A stretch of DNA of 64,000 nt, taken from contig NZ_CP110341.1 of assembly GCF_026013965.1 (NCBI RefSeq), forward strand, positions 1,240,001 to 1,304,000, in the 5' to 3' direction. A model generated the notes under the pieces. The model was given only the letters and a program-made list of their open reading frames with translations, was not told the DNA's origin and did no database searches. Positions within the stretch are counted from its first letter, which is position 1. Each line of letters opens with the position of its first letter. The position numbers and the translations under genes were made by a program. The stretch comes from Brevibacterium sp. JSBI002 (GTDB taxonomy: Bacteria; Actinomycetota; Actinomycetes; Actinomycetales; Brevibacteriaceae). Below are positions 45,958 through 54,014 of this stretch, piece after piece.

Positions 45958-47034
45958 TCAGAACAGAGCCTGCTGCGATGGGGCTGCGAGCTGCTGCGTC
46001 GGAGCTGGCTCGCCCGCCTTCTGCGGCGGGGTTCGGTTCGAGTCCGGGCGGCCGCGCATCCTCGAAGTCGCAGGGTAGTCGTCATCGCTGCGTCCGCGCA
46101 GGTCATAACGATCGATGAGCGGGTTGATGCGCTCACTGAGCCACCGACGATACTCCGTCGAGGCGTAGGATGAGCCGGCGTACATCCTGCGATAGCGGGC
46201 GAGCAGCTCGGGGCGGTTGCGTTCGAGCCATTCGAAGAACCATTCGCGGGCGCCGGGGCGCAGGTGCAGCGCCCCGTAGACGACTCGTGCGGCTCCGGCG
46301 TCTTTGATCGCTCGAAGAGCGGATTCGAGGTGGTCACGGGAGTCGGTGAGCTTCGGCATGATCGGCATCATGAACACGGTGACATCGAACCCGAGTTCTG
46401 CAGCCGCGCGCACGGTGGCCAGCCTGGCCTTCGTCGTCGGCGTGCCGGGTTCGAGGCTCTGCTGCAGAGCGTCGTCGTGAACGGCGATCGACATGCTGAT
46501 CTCAACAGGAGCGTCTTCGGCAACGCGGGCCAGCAGAGGCAGATCCCGTCGCAGCAGCGTGCCCTTGGTCAGAATCGACATCGGAGTCGACTGCTCGGCC
46601 AGTGCGCTGATGATGCCCGGCATGAGGGAGTAGCGGCCTTCGGCGCGCTGATAGGGGTCGGTGTTCGTGCCGAGCGCGACATGGTCTCGGGCCCAACTCG
46701 GACGCGCCACCTCGGCGGCGAGGACGTCGGCGATATTGATCTTGACGACGACCTGGCGATCGAAGTCGGTCCCGGAATCGAGATCGAGGTAGCGGTGAGT
46801 GTTCCTGGCGAAGCAGTATACGCAGGCGTGTGAACAGCCGCGGTAGGGGTTGACGGTCCAGGAGAAGGGCATCGAGCTGGACTGGGGAACCTTGTTCAGC
46901 GCCGACTTCGCCAGCACCTCGTGGAAGGTGATTCCTGAGAATTCCGGCGTCTGCACCGACCGGACCAGTCCCTTCGTCCCGAAGAGGACAGGTGTGCCGG
47001 GGCCGGTGCTGGCGCTCGCTTCGTTCCACCGCAT
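45958..47034 (-). CDS. Rv2578c-type radical SAM protein (SplB-related)
   Basis: A 358-residue radical SAM enzyme. The cluster motif is RGCSHACVYCFARNTH (CxxxCxxC), followed by a TIM-barrel with VALGTNTDPYQ, MSILTKGTL and EISMSIAV. Family members are related to spore photoproduct lyase and named after mycobacterial Rv2578c; the reaction is not known. The C-terminal 60 residues are polar and low-complexity. A perfect SOS box lies 9-24 bp upstream of the ATG, so it is probably induced by DNA damage. It sits 46 bp before the FrnE gene in the same direction. Confidence 0.88.
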   Translation of the reverse strand: MRWNEASASTGPGTPVLFGTKGLVRSVQTPEFSGITFHEVLAKSALNKVPQSSSMPFSWTVNPYRGCSHACVYCFARNTHRYLDLDSGTDFDRQVVVKINIADVLAAEVARPSWARDHVALGTNTDPYQRAEGRYSLMPGIISALAEQSTPMSILTKGTLLRRDLPLLARVAEDAPVEISMSIAVHDDALQQSLEPGTPTTKARLATVRAAAELGFDVTVFMMPIMPKLTDSRDHLESALRAIKDAGAARVVYGALHLRPGAREWFFEWLERNRPELLARYRRMYAGSSYASTEYRRWLSERINPLIDRYDLRGRSDDDYPATSRMRGRPDSNRTPPQKAGEPAPTQQLAAPSQQALF

Positions 47035-47042
47035 GACATCAT

Positions 47043-47058
47043 TCGAACACGAGTTCGA
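47043..47058. promoter_or_regulatory. LexA (SOS) box
   Basis: TCGAACACGAGTTCGA is an exact match to the Gram-positive/mycobacterial LexA consensus TCGAAC-N4-GTTCGA and lies within a longer 8-bp-arm inverted repeat (47041-47060). It is immediately upstream of the radical SAM gene starting at 47034 on the minus strand. Confidence 0.8.
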
Positions 47059-47095
47059 ATATGAGTCAAGGGCGGGGCGTGACGCTCAGGCGGTG

Positions 47096-47624
47096 TCAGG
47101 AGACGCGCAATCCCTTGAACTCACTGCGGTGGAAGACCAGGGCCTCGGGTCCGTCGTCATTGCGAGTGCCGAGGATCTCGAGCAGGGCCACGGTGTGGTC
47201 GCCGGCCGCAACCTCATCGTAGAGCCGGGTCCAGAGGAACGCCGAGCTGCCGGGGATCGTCAGTGCGCCTCCGGCCGTGACCTCAGGGCTGACGCCGGTG
47301 AATCGGCGACTGCGGTCCTTGGCCGCCAACTGCCTGGCCAGGTGCTCCTGGTCGGTGCCCAGCAGGGAGATCCCCAGCTCGGGAGCTCGCCGCAGGGCGG
47401 GCCAGGTGGTCGATGTGTTCTGGACGGCGACGCTGACCAGGGGCGGGTCGAGGGAGACGCCGACGGTGAGAGTGGAGGCGACGAGGCCCAGTGGTGCCGC
47501 ATCGATTTCGGCGCCGATGAAGGCGACCCCTGGGGAAATGGGAGAAGGTCTCGCGGAGAGCCTCAGGTGTTGCGGCGGTCACCGGGGCCGGTGACTGTGC
47601 GGTGCGGTCTGCCAAGAGTGTCAT
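47096..47624 (-). pseudogene. Flavin reductase of a two-component monooxygenase, frameshifted
   Basis: Read in two frames this gives a complete flavin reductase of about 175 residues. The first frame (ATG 47624 with GAGGTGAAGG upstream) reads MTLLADRTAQSPAP to EALRETFSHFP; the second continues GVAFIGAEID, GLVASTLTVGVSLDPPLVSV, NTSTTWPALR, ELGISLLGTDQEHLARQLA and FHRSEFKGLRVS. The family motif FPxGV is broken, with two bases missing (or one extra) near 47527-47536 between C and G runs. It would supply FMNH2 to the LLM monooxygenase at 49327. It could be a sequencing error or real loss. Confidence 0.8.
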
Positions 47625-47780
47625 TCCTTCACCTCTGTGTTCGTGTGGTCGTCGGTGTCACAAATGCCAGCTGATCCGGTGACGCCCGCTGATCCGTTGA
47701 GCAATCCAAGAGTATGGGTTCGTCTGTCGGTGTCGTTGAGGTCGATCATTGCAAAGCGGAAGCGCCGGTGTCGTGGCCGA

Positions 47781-47805
47781 GGTCATATGAAGACGACTTA
47801 TGACC
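47781..47805. promoter_or_regulatory. Inverted repeat in the flavin reductase/MFS divergent region
   Basis: GGTCATA at 47781-47787 and TATGACC at 47799-47805 form a 7-bp inverted repeat with an 11-bp spacer; CATATGA also recurs at 47784 and near 47807. It lies within the 312-bp divergent gap 47625-47936, which has no gene, and is a candidate operator for the monooxygenase locus. Confidence 0.4.
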
Positions 47806-47936
47806 GCATATGACGCTGAGAGTCGGGGCGTGACGGCCGCGTGCGGCCGGTGACAGGGTTCGGGCATAGATTGCTCAGCGAATCATGCGCTCGTCTGGCA
47901 GCGAGCCGCCCGAACCCCGCCGCAGAGGAGAACCCT

Positions 47937-49268
47937 ATGACGCAGACGCCGGTCACCGCACCGAGCACCCAGGACCCGCCGCAGCGGTTCCTGTCCGGGA
48001 AGAAGCGGGTCCTGGCCTCGGCCTTCGCCGGGACGACGATCGAGTGGTACGACTTCTACCTCTACGGCACCGCAGCAGCCCTGATCTTCAACGTCCAGTT
48101 CTTCCCCTCCGACAGTGAGCTCGGCAGCCGACTCGCGTCCTTCGCCACCCTCGCCGTCGGATTCTTCGCTCGGCCGTTGGGCGGAATCGTCGCCGGCCAC
48201 CTCGGCGACCGTGTCGGTCGCAAGGCTCTGCTCGTCGTCTCCCTCCTGTCCATGGGGACGGCGTCGACGCTCATCGGCCTGGTCCCGAACTTCGACGCCA
48301 TCGGCTGGTGGGCTGCTGTCTCCCTCGTCGTCCTGCGCATCATCCAGGGCCTCTCGGCAGGCGCCGAATGGGGCGGATCGGCTCTGCTGTCCGTCGAACA
48401 TGCACCCGCCCGCAGACGCGGCCTCTTCGGATCCTTCACTCAGATCGGATCGGCGGCGGGAATGCTGCTGGCCACCAGCTCCTTCTTCCTCGTCCAGAAC
48501 CTGATGAGCGACGAGGCGTTCGAAGCCTTCGGCTGGCGCATCCCCTTCCTCGCCTCCGCACTGCTCGTGGCACTGGGACTGTGGATCCGACTCGGCGTCT
48601 CCGATGCACCTGAGTTCCAGGAGCTCAAGGATTCCGGAAAGGTCGCCAAAGCACCGCTGCGGGAGGTGCTGACCGCTCATCCTCGGGTCCTGCTCGTCAC
48701 CATCGGACTGCGGCTGGCACAGAACAGCGTCTTCTACCTCATCACCGTCTACATGCTCAGCTACCTGGCGGAGAATCGCGGCGATTCGACCTCGGGAGTC
48801 ACAGCCGTCATGATCGCCTCGGCGGTCGGACTGGTGACCGGGCCGGCATGGGGGTGGGCCTCGGACCGGATCGGTCGCAAGCCCGTGACGATCTTCGGAC
48901 TCATCGGCATCGCAGTATTCGGCTGGTTCTTCTTCGCCTTCCTCGACGCAGGCCCACTGGGACTGCTGCCGCTGGTCGTCATCCTCGGCATGAATCTCGC
49001 CCACGATGCCGTCTACGGTCCCCAGGCGGCCTGGTTCGCCGAACAGTTCCCCATCGAGGTCCGCTACTCAGGTGTGAACATGGGCTACCAGCTGGGCACC
49101 GTCATCGGCGGCGGAATCATGCCGATGGTCGCGGCCCTGCTCTACGTCGCCGGCGGCCACTCGCCGTGGCTCATCTGCGGCTACCTCACCCTGCTGTGCG
49201 TCCTCTCGCTCATTGCCGCCATCGGCGCCAAAGATCCTGCCCGAGCGCTCGCCCGCACCGCGGCCTGA
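47937..49268 (+). CDS. MFS transporter, metabolite:H+ symporter (MHS) type
   Basis: A 443-residue MFS protein. The MHS-type first helix reads SAFAGTTIEWYDFYLYGTAA, loop 2-3 has HLGDRVGRKALLV, and helix 5 has GGSALLSVEHAP. The group moves osmolytes and organic acids such as proline, betaine, ketoglutarate and shikimate. The ATG at 47937 has GAGGAGAA upstream. It lies between the flavin reductase (divergent) and the LLM monooxygenase (58 bp downstream), so it probably imports the monooxygenase substrate. Confidence 0.88.
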   Translation: MTQTPVTAPSTQDPPQRFLSGKKRVLASAFAGTTIEWYDFYLYGTAAALIFNVQFFPSDSELGSRLASFATLAVGFFARPLGGIVAGHLGDRVGRKALLVVSLLSMGTASTLIGLVPNFDAIGWWAAVSLVVLRIIQGLSAGAEWGGSALLSVEHAPARRRGLFGSFTQIGSAAGMLLATSSFFLVQNLMSDEAFEAFGWRIPFLASALLVALGLWIRLGVSDAPEFQELKDSGKVAKAPLREVLTAHPRVLLVTIGLRLAQNSVFYLITVYMLSYLAENRGDSTSGVTAVMIASAVGLVTGPAWGWASDRIGRKPVTIFGLIGIAVFGWFFFAFLDAGPLGLLPLVVILGMNLAHDAVYGPQAAWFAEQFPIEVRYSGVNMGYQLGTVIGGGIMPMVAALLYVAGGHSPWLICGYLTLLCVLSLIAAIGAKDPARALARTAA

Positions 49269-49326
49269 ACACCCCCGCCGAGACGTCGGCCAGTACCCAT
49301 CGCACCCCCATGATTAGGAGACTCCC

Positions 49327-50705
49327 ATGACGAAACCGATCCGGCTCAATGCCTTCGACATGATGACCCCGGTCCACCAGTCACCCGGACTGTGGCGCCA
49401 CCCGGAATCGAGAGTCGAGGAATTCACCCAGCTGTCCTTCTGGACGGACCTGGCCAAGACCCTCGAGGACGGCGGATTCTCCTCTCTCTTCCTCGCCGAC
49501 ATCCTCGGCGTCTATGACGTGTACGGCGGCAACGCGGATGTCACGAACCGTGGGGGAGTGCAGTTCCCACTGCTCGACCCCCTCGTCGCCGTCCCCGCCA
49601 TGGCAGCAGCCACGACGACGCTGGGATTCGGCGTGACCGCCTCGGTGACCTATGAGAAGCCCTACCTGCTCGCCCGCACCCTGACCACCCTCGATCACTT
49701 CACGAACGGGCGTGTGGCATGGAACATCGTCACCAGCTATGTCGACTCCGCCGCCCGCAACCTCGGGCTCAAGGGCCAGATCCCGCACGATGAGCGCTAC
49801 GACCGGGCCGATGAGTTCATGGAGGTCATGTACAAGCTGTTCGAGGGCTCGATCACCCCCGACGCGCTCAAAGCCGATGCCGACGCCAACGTCTTCGTCG
49901 ACCCGAACGAGGTCCACGACATCGGCCACGACGGCAAGTTCTTCACCGTTCCCGGTCAGGCGCTCGCCGTCCCCGGACCGCAGGGCACCCCGCTGCTCTT
50001 CCAGGCCGGTGCATCCAAACGCGGCCAGGAATTCGCACTCGACCACGCCGAGGCGATCTTCTTCTCCGGGCCGACCCCGGAGATCCTGCGCAGCTGGGTC
50101 GACAAGGTCCGCGACGGACTCGAAGAGCGCGGACGCGCCCGTGACGCGGTGAAGATCTTCGCTCTGGCCACAGTCATCGTCGACGACACGGACGAAGCCG
50201 CCGAGGCTCGCCTGGCCGACTATCGCCGCTACGTCGACACCGAATCCGCGCTGTCCCTGTTCGGCGGATGGACCGGGGTCGACCTCTCGGGAGCTGACCC
50301 CGAGGACACCCTCGAATACGTCTCGACCGAAGCCAACCAGTCGGCGCTCGCCTCCTTCACCACCATGGCCGGAGACAAACCCTGGACGATTCGGGACCTC
50401 GCGGAGTTCATCGCCCTCGGCGGACGCGGACCGGTCATCACCGGATCACCGGAGACCATCGTCGACGAATTCGAACGCTGGATGACCGAAGCCGATATCG
50501 ACGGATTCAACATCGCCGCGGCCGTGCGTCCGGCCGATGCCGAACGCTTCGCGAAGTATGTCTCACCCGAACTGCGCCGCCGCGGACTCCTGCCCGAACC
50601 GACCGCAGGTGCCACGGTCCGCGAGCAGCTCACCGGGGCCGGCCCCGCCTGGCCGAGGACCACACGGGTGCCCGGTACCGCCTCGGCGAGGGTGCCCGCG
50701 TCTGA
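49327..50705 (+). pseudogene. LLM-class FMN-dependent monooxygenase (NtaA/SnaA/DszA type), frameshifted near its end
   Basis: The first 440 residues are a complete LLM monooxygenase of the NtaA/SnaA/DszA group: RLNAFDMMTPVHQSPGLWRH, FLADILGVYDVYGGN, TLDHFTNGRVAWNIVTSY and FQAGASKRGQEFA. After REQLTGAGP the frame is shifted: the other frame reads RLAEDHTGARYRLGEGARV and stops at 50703-50705, the normal ending. One C is missing in the CCCC run at 50643-50646. As read, the stop is skipped and the frame runs into the MFS gene, giving an apparent 916-residue fusion. Such enzymes cleave C-N or C-S bonds with FMNH2 from a partner reductase. A strong GGAG precedes the ATG. Confidence 0.83.
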
Positions 50706-50793
50706 TCGGACGGGCCCGACGAATCGGAGAACGGCCGTGAGGCATAATGGTCTGCGGCCATTTTCCGATCCGCGAACTGAACTGAGACCGCGA

Positions 50794-52077
50794 ATGAGTG
50801 CATCGACTCCGCTGACCGCCACTGATGATTCGGACGATCGCGGATACCGGCGCAGAGCGCTCGTCGCCGCGGCTGTCGGCTATGGACTCGACGGCTTCGA
50901 CCTCCTCATCCTCAGCTTCGCCCTGTCGGGCATCATCGCCTCATTCGGGCTCAGCGACGTCGAGGCCGGGTCTCTGTCGACGATCACTCTGCTCGGCGCT
51001 GTGGTCGGCGGAATCGTCTTCGGTGCCCTCGCCGACCGTCACGGCCGGGTACGGGTGCTCACCTGGACGGTCCTCATCTTCGCGGTGTTCACCGGACTGT
51101 CGGCGTTGGCGCAGGGGTACTGGGATCTCGCGGCCTACCGGTTCATCGCCGGAATCGGAATCGGCGGTGAGTTCGGCATCGGCATGGCCCTGGCCGCCGA
51201 GGCGGTGCGTGCCGACCAGCGAGCGCGGGCCACATCATGGGTGGGAGTGGGGTTCCAGCTCGGCGTATTCGCCGCAGCCGTGGTCTCGGCTCCCGTCATC
51301 GCCCTGTGGGGCTGGCGGGCACTGTTCGTCATCGGACTCGTCCCCGCAGTCTTCGCCTTCGTCATCCGTCGCGGAGTCGAGGAGCCGGAGACCTTCGTCC
51401 GGGCCCGGGAACACGAGCAGACGGAGGCCGAAGCCTCCCGTGGGAACCTCGATACGAACGGAGCGCCGACCTCCTTCGGTGCGAAGATCGCCGCTCTGTT
51501 CAAGGATCGGGACACGGTGAAGATCACCCTGGCCCTGACGATTCTCACCAGCGTGCAGAACTTCGGCTACTTCGGCATCATCACCTGGCTGCCGAACTAC
51601 CTGTCCGAGCAGATGGATCTGGGAGTCACCAAGGGTTCGCTGTGGACGGCGGTGACGGTCATGGGAATGCTCACCGGGATCCTCATCTTCGGCCAGGTCG
51701 CCGACCGCCTCGGTCGACGACCCGCCTTCTGGATCTTCCAGGCCGGAGCCATCGTCACCATCCTCGCCTACAGCCAGTTCACCGATCCGAGCGCTCTGCT
51801 GGCCGGCGGATTCTTCATGGGCGCCTTCGCCAACGGAATGCTGGGAGGCCATGGGGCGCTGCTTGCCGAGCTCTATCCCACGGCGATCAGGGCGACGGCG
51901 CAGAACGTCATCTTCAACATCGGCCGTGCCATCGGGGGACTGGCACCGGTCGTCATCGCCCTTCTTGCGGGGCATCTCGGCTTCGGCTTCGCTCTGGCGC
52001 TGCTGCCGATCATCTACCTCATCCAATTCCTCGCTATGTTCCTCATTCCGGAGCGCCGCGGCCACCGCCTCGACTGA
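50794..52077 (+). CDS. MFS transporter, aromatic acid:H+ symporter (AAHS) type
   Basis: A 427-residue MFS carrier from the ATG at 50794. It shows AAAVGYGLDGFDLLILSFAL, the AAHS helix-1 motif, FGALADRHGRVRVL in loop 2-3 and GIGIGGEFGIGMALAAEAV. Helix 11 ends LIPERRGHRLD. AAHS members import benzoate-type acids or related compounds. In the sequence as given it is in frame with the frameshifted LLM gene; its own start and 88-bp gap after the true LLM stop argue for a separate protein. Confidence 0.85.
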   Translation: MSASTPLTATDDSDDRGYRRRALVAAAVGYGLDGFDLLILSFALSGIIASFGLSDVEAGSLSTITLLGAVVGGIVFGALADRHGRVRVLTWTVLIFAVFTGLSALAQGYWDLAAYRFIAGIGIGGEFGIGMALAAEAVRADQRARATSWVGVGFQLGVFAAAVVSAPVIALWGWRALFVIGLVPAVFAFVIRRGVEEPETFVRAREHEQTEAEASRGNLDTNGAPTSFGAKIAALFKDRDTVKITLALTILTSVQNFGYFGIITWLPNYLSEQMDLGVTKGSLWTAVTVMGMLTGILIFGQVADRLGRRPAFWIFQAGAIVTILAYSQFTDPSALLAGGFFMGAFANGMLGGHGALLAELYPTAIRATAQNVIFNIGRAIGGLAPVVIALLAGHLGFGFALALLPIIYLIQFLAMFLIPERRGHRLD

Positions 52078-52190
52078 GCTGTGAGTCCGGGTGCAGCGTG
52101 CCCGGGTGCGCTGTGCTGGCCCCGGTGTTCGTGACGAACTGTGACGGCAGGTGACAGCGCGCGGCCGCCGCGACACCATACTTGTCGACT

Positions 52191-53681
52191 GTGACTTCGA
52201 CAGATCCCGCCGCGAACGCGGCACAGACACCCTCCGCGGCCGCTCAGAACAGGCAGGCCGGAACGCAGACTCCGCGCATCGTCTCCTCGGCAGCCGATAT
52301 CCATTCGATCCTCGCCGAATTCGGCTCTCAGGGGACGAAGACGACGGCGGTGATCATCCTCGCGCTCGGCGGGATCTTCATGGACGCCTATGACTTCTCC
52401 TCCCTGGCCTTCGGCATCACCGCCATTCAGGAGCAGTTCGGCCTCAACGGTTTCATGACCGGACTCGTCAACGCCTCGATCATGGTCGGTGCCGTTATCG
52501 GCGCCCTCTTCGGCGGATACCTCGTCGACCGGTTCGGGCGGTACCGCCTCTTCATGGCCGATATGGTCTTCTTCGTCGTCGCAGCCATCGGCTGCGCGGT
52601 GGCACCGAACGAATGGGTCCTCATGGCCTTCCGCTTCGTCATGGGCATCGGCGTCGGTCTCGACCTGCCGGTGGCGATGGCTTTCCTCGCCGAATTCTCC
52701 AAGCTCAAAGGCAAGGGGAACCGCTCGCAGCGGGTCAACGCCTGGTCGCCGGCCTGGTACTTCGCCACTGGTATGGGCTACGTCATCGTGCTCATCATCT
52801 TCATCACCCTGCCCTACGACCAGCACGACATTCTGTGGCGCATCGTCGTCGGCTTCGGTGCCGTGCCCGCGCTCATCGTCCTCCTCGTCCGTCGCCGCTA
52901 CCTTGCCGAATCACCCGAATGGCTGGCTAACCAGGGCGATCTGCGCGGCGCCGTCGAAGTCATGCGCAGCCATCACAACCTCAATGTCGAACTCGCTCCC
53001 GAAGGGGAGCGCGAGACCGCGAATGCCTCGGACAGTTCGGTAAAGGGCGGACGGTGGGCCGGGTTCGCCGAACTCTTCTCCCCGCGCTACCGGGTCCGGA
53101 CGATCGTCGCTCTCTGCGTCTCCGTGTTCTCGACGTTCGGCTACAACGCCGTCGCCTACGGCACCCCGCTCATCATCACCACGCTCTTCCAGCAGACTCC
53201 GCTGATCACGATCATCGCCTCTCTGGTCATCAACCTGGGCTTCGGCACACTCGGGGGACTCCTGGGCATGAGCATCGTCAACCGCTTCGGGACCCGGAAG
53301 ATCACCCTGTTCGGATTCGTCATCCAAGCCCTGGCGCTGGGAACGCTGGCCCTTGTGGGCATCCCGAACGGGGCTCTCGTCCTCGTCGCGGTGGCCATGC
53401 TCGCGGCCTTCGTGTTCGCTCAGGCCGGGGGACCGGGAGCGAACCTCATGAACTATGCGACCCTGTCGTATCCGACGCGGCTGCGCGGAATCGGCATCGG
53501 GTTCAACCAGTCGGTCCTGCGTGCCTTCTCGATCGTCTCACTCATCATGTTCCCGATCCTTGCGGCTTCGCTGGGCACAGGAGTGTTCTGGATCGTCGCC
53601 TGCGCACCGCTGGCGGGCACGATCGCCGTCGGCATCGTCGCTTGGGACCCGACGGCCAAGGACGTCGAGCACGAAGCCTGA
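52191..53681 (+). CDS. MFS transporter (sugar/aromatic acid porter type)
   Basis: A 496-residue MFS protein with a 45-residue polar N-terminal arm, LALGGIFMDAYDFSSLAFGI in helix 1, GGYLVDRFGRYRLFMADM in loop 2-3, a cytosolic loop of about 60 residues between helices 6 and 7, and GGPGANLMNYATLSYPTRLRG near helix 11. A CATACT hexamer ends 8 bases before the GTG at 52191, so the message is probably leaderless; a TTG at 52182 is the other option. The substrate is unknown. It is the second of two consecutive MFS genes downstream of the monooxygenase. Confidence 0.83.
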   Translation: MTSTDPAANAAQTPSAAAQNRQAGTQTPRIVSSAADIHSILAEFGSQGTKTTAVIILALGGIFMDAYDFSSLAFGITAIQEQFGLNGFMTGLVNASIMVGAVIGALFGGYLVDRFGRYRLFMADMVFFVVAAIGCAVAPNEWVLMAFRFVMGIGVGLDLPVAMAFLAEFSKLKGKGNRSQRVNAWSPAWYFATGMGYVIVLIIFITLPYDQHDILWRIVVGFGAVPALIVLLVRRRYLAESPEWLANQGDLRGAVEVMRSHHNLNVELAPEGERETANASDSSVKGGRWAGFAELFSPRYRVRTIVALCVSVFSTFGYNAVAYGTPLIITTLFQQTPLITIIASLVINLGFGTLGGLLGMSIVNRFGTRKITLFGFVIQALALGTLALVGIPNGALVLVAVAMLAAFVFAQAGGPGANLMNYATLSYPTRLRGIGIGFNQSVLRAFSIVSLIMFPILAASLGTGVFWIVACAPLAGTIAVGIVAWDPTAKDVEHEA

Positions 53682-53814
53682 GGGCCGCGGCCGGGGGCGA
53701 CTGCCCATAGCAGTGCACTTCGCGTATGACGAGCCGGAGCGGTCATGACCAGCAGGAACGGTTACATGGAGCGTGAATGGTATGCCATCGATGGAAAAGC
53801 TCGTTCGGTCGATC

Positions 53815-53851
53815 CGCAACCGCGCTCCTGCACGGACCGGACGCGGTTGCG
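53815..53851. terminator. Hairpin after the MFS gene
   Basis: CGCAACCGCG at 53815-53824 pairs perfectly with CGCGGTTGCG at 53842-53851 across a 17-nt loop, followed shortly by a TTTT. It lies 134 bp beyond the MFS stop and about 160 bp before the NCS1 gene and is a candidate terminator between them. I see no gene in 53682-54014. Confidence 0.4.
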
Positions 53852-53968
53852 AGCCGCTTTTGCAAGGGCTCAGCGAAATCGCCCGCCTCGACTCATTGCC
53901 AGTAGCGTGTGAGCTGGGTTACTCTGAATCGGTCAGTTGAACGGTGCCACAGGGCTGTGTTTACTTTT

Positions 53969-53980
53969 TTGGTATCCCAG
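53969..53980. promoter_or_regulatory. Candidate GntR (FCD) operator
   Basis: TTGGTATCCCAG is one base from the TTGGTATACCAA-type palindrome used by FCD-type GntR regulators. It lies 35-46 bp before the NCS1 permease start and is preceded by a TTTACTTTTTT AT-rich stretch likely to belong to the promoter. The GntR gene at 56262-57050 is the probable regulator. Confidence 0.45.
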
Positions 53981-54014
53981 TTTGGGCGTTGACCGGATCC
54001 AAGGAGTGGACTGC

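Noticed and set aside
47883..49004. A 373-codon minus-strand frame antisense to the MHS transporter
   Set aside because: Low-complexity Glu/Asp/Gly-rich shadow; the plus-strand gene has MFS motifs and a good ribosome site.
49327..52077. A genuine monooxygenase-transporter fusion protein
   Set aside because: The normal monooxygenase C-terminus and stop exist one frame away, and the MFS gene has its own ATG; a one-base deletion is the simpler reading. Kept as a finding, not as an annotation.
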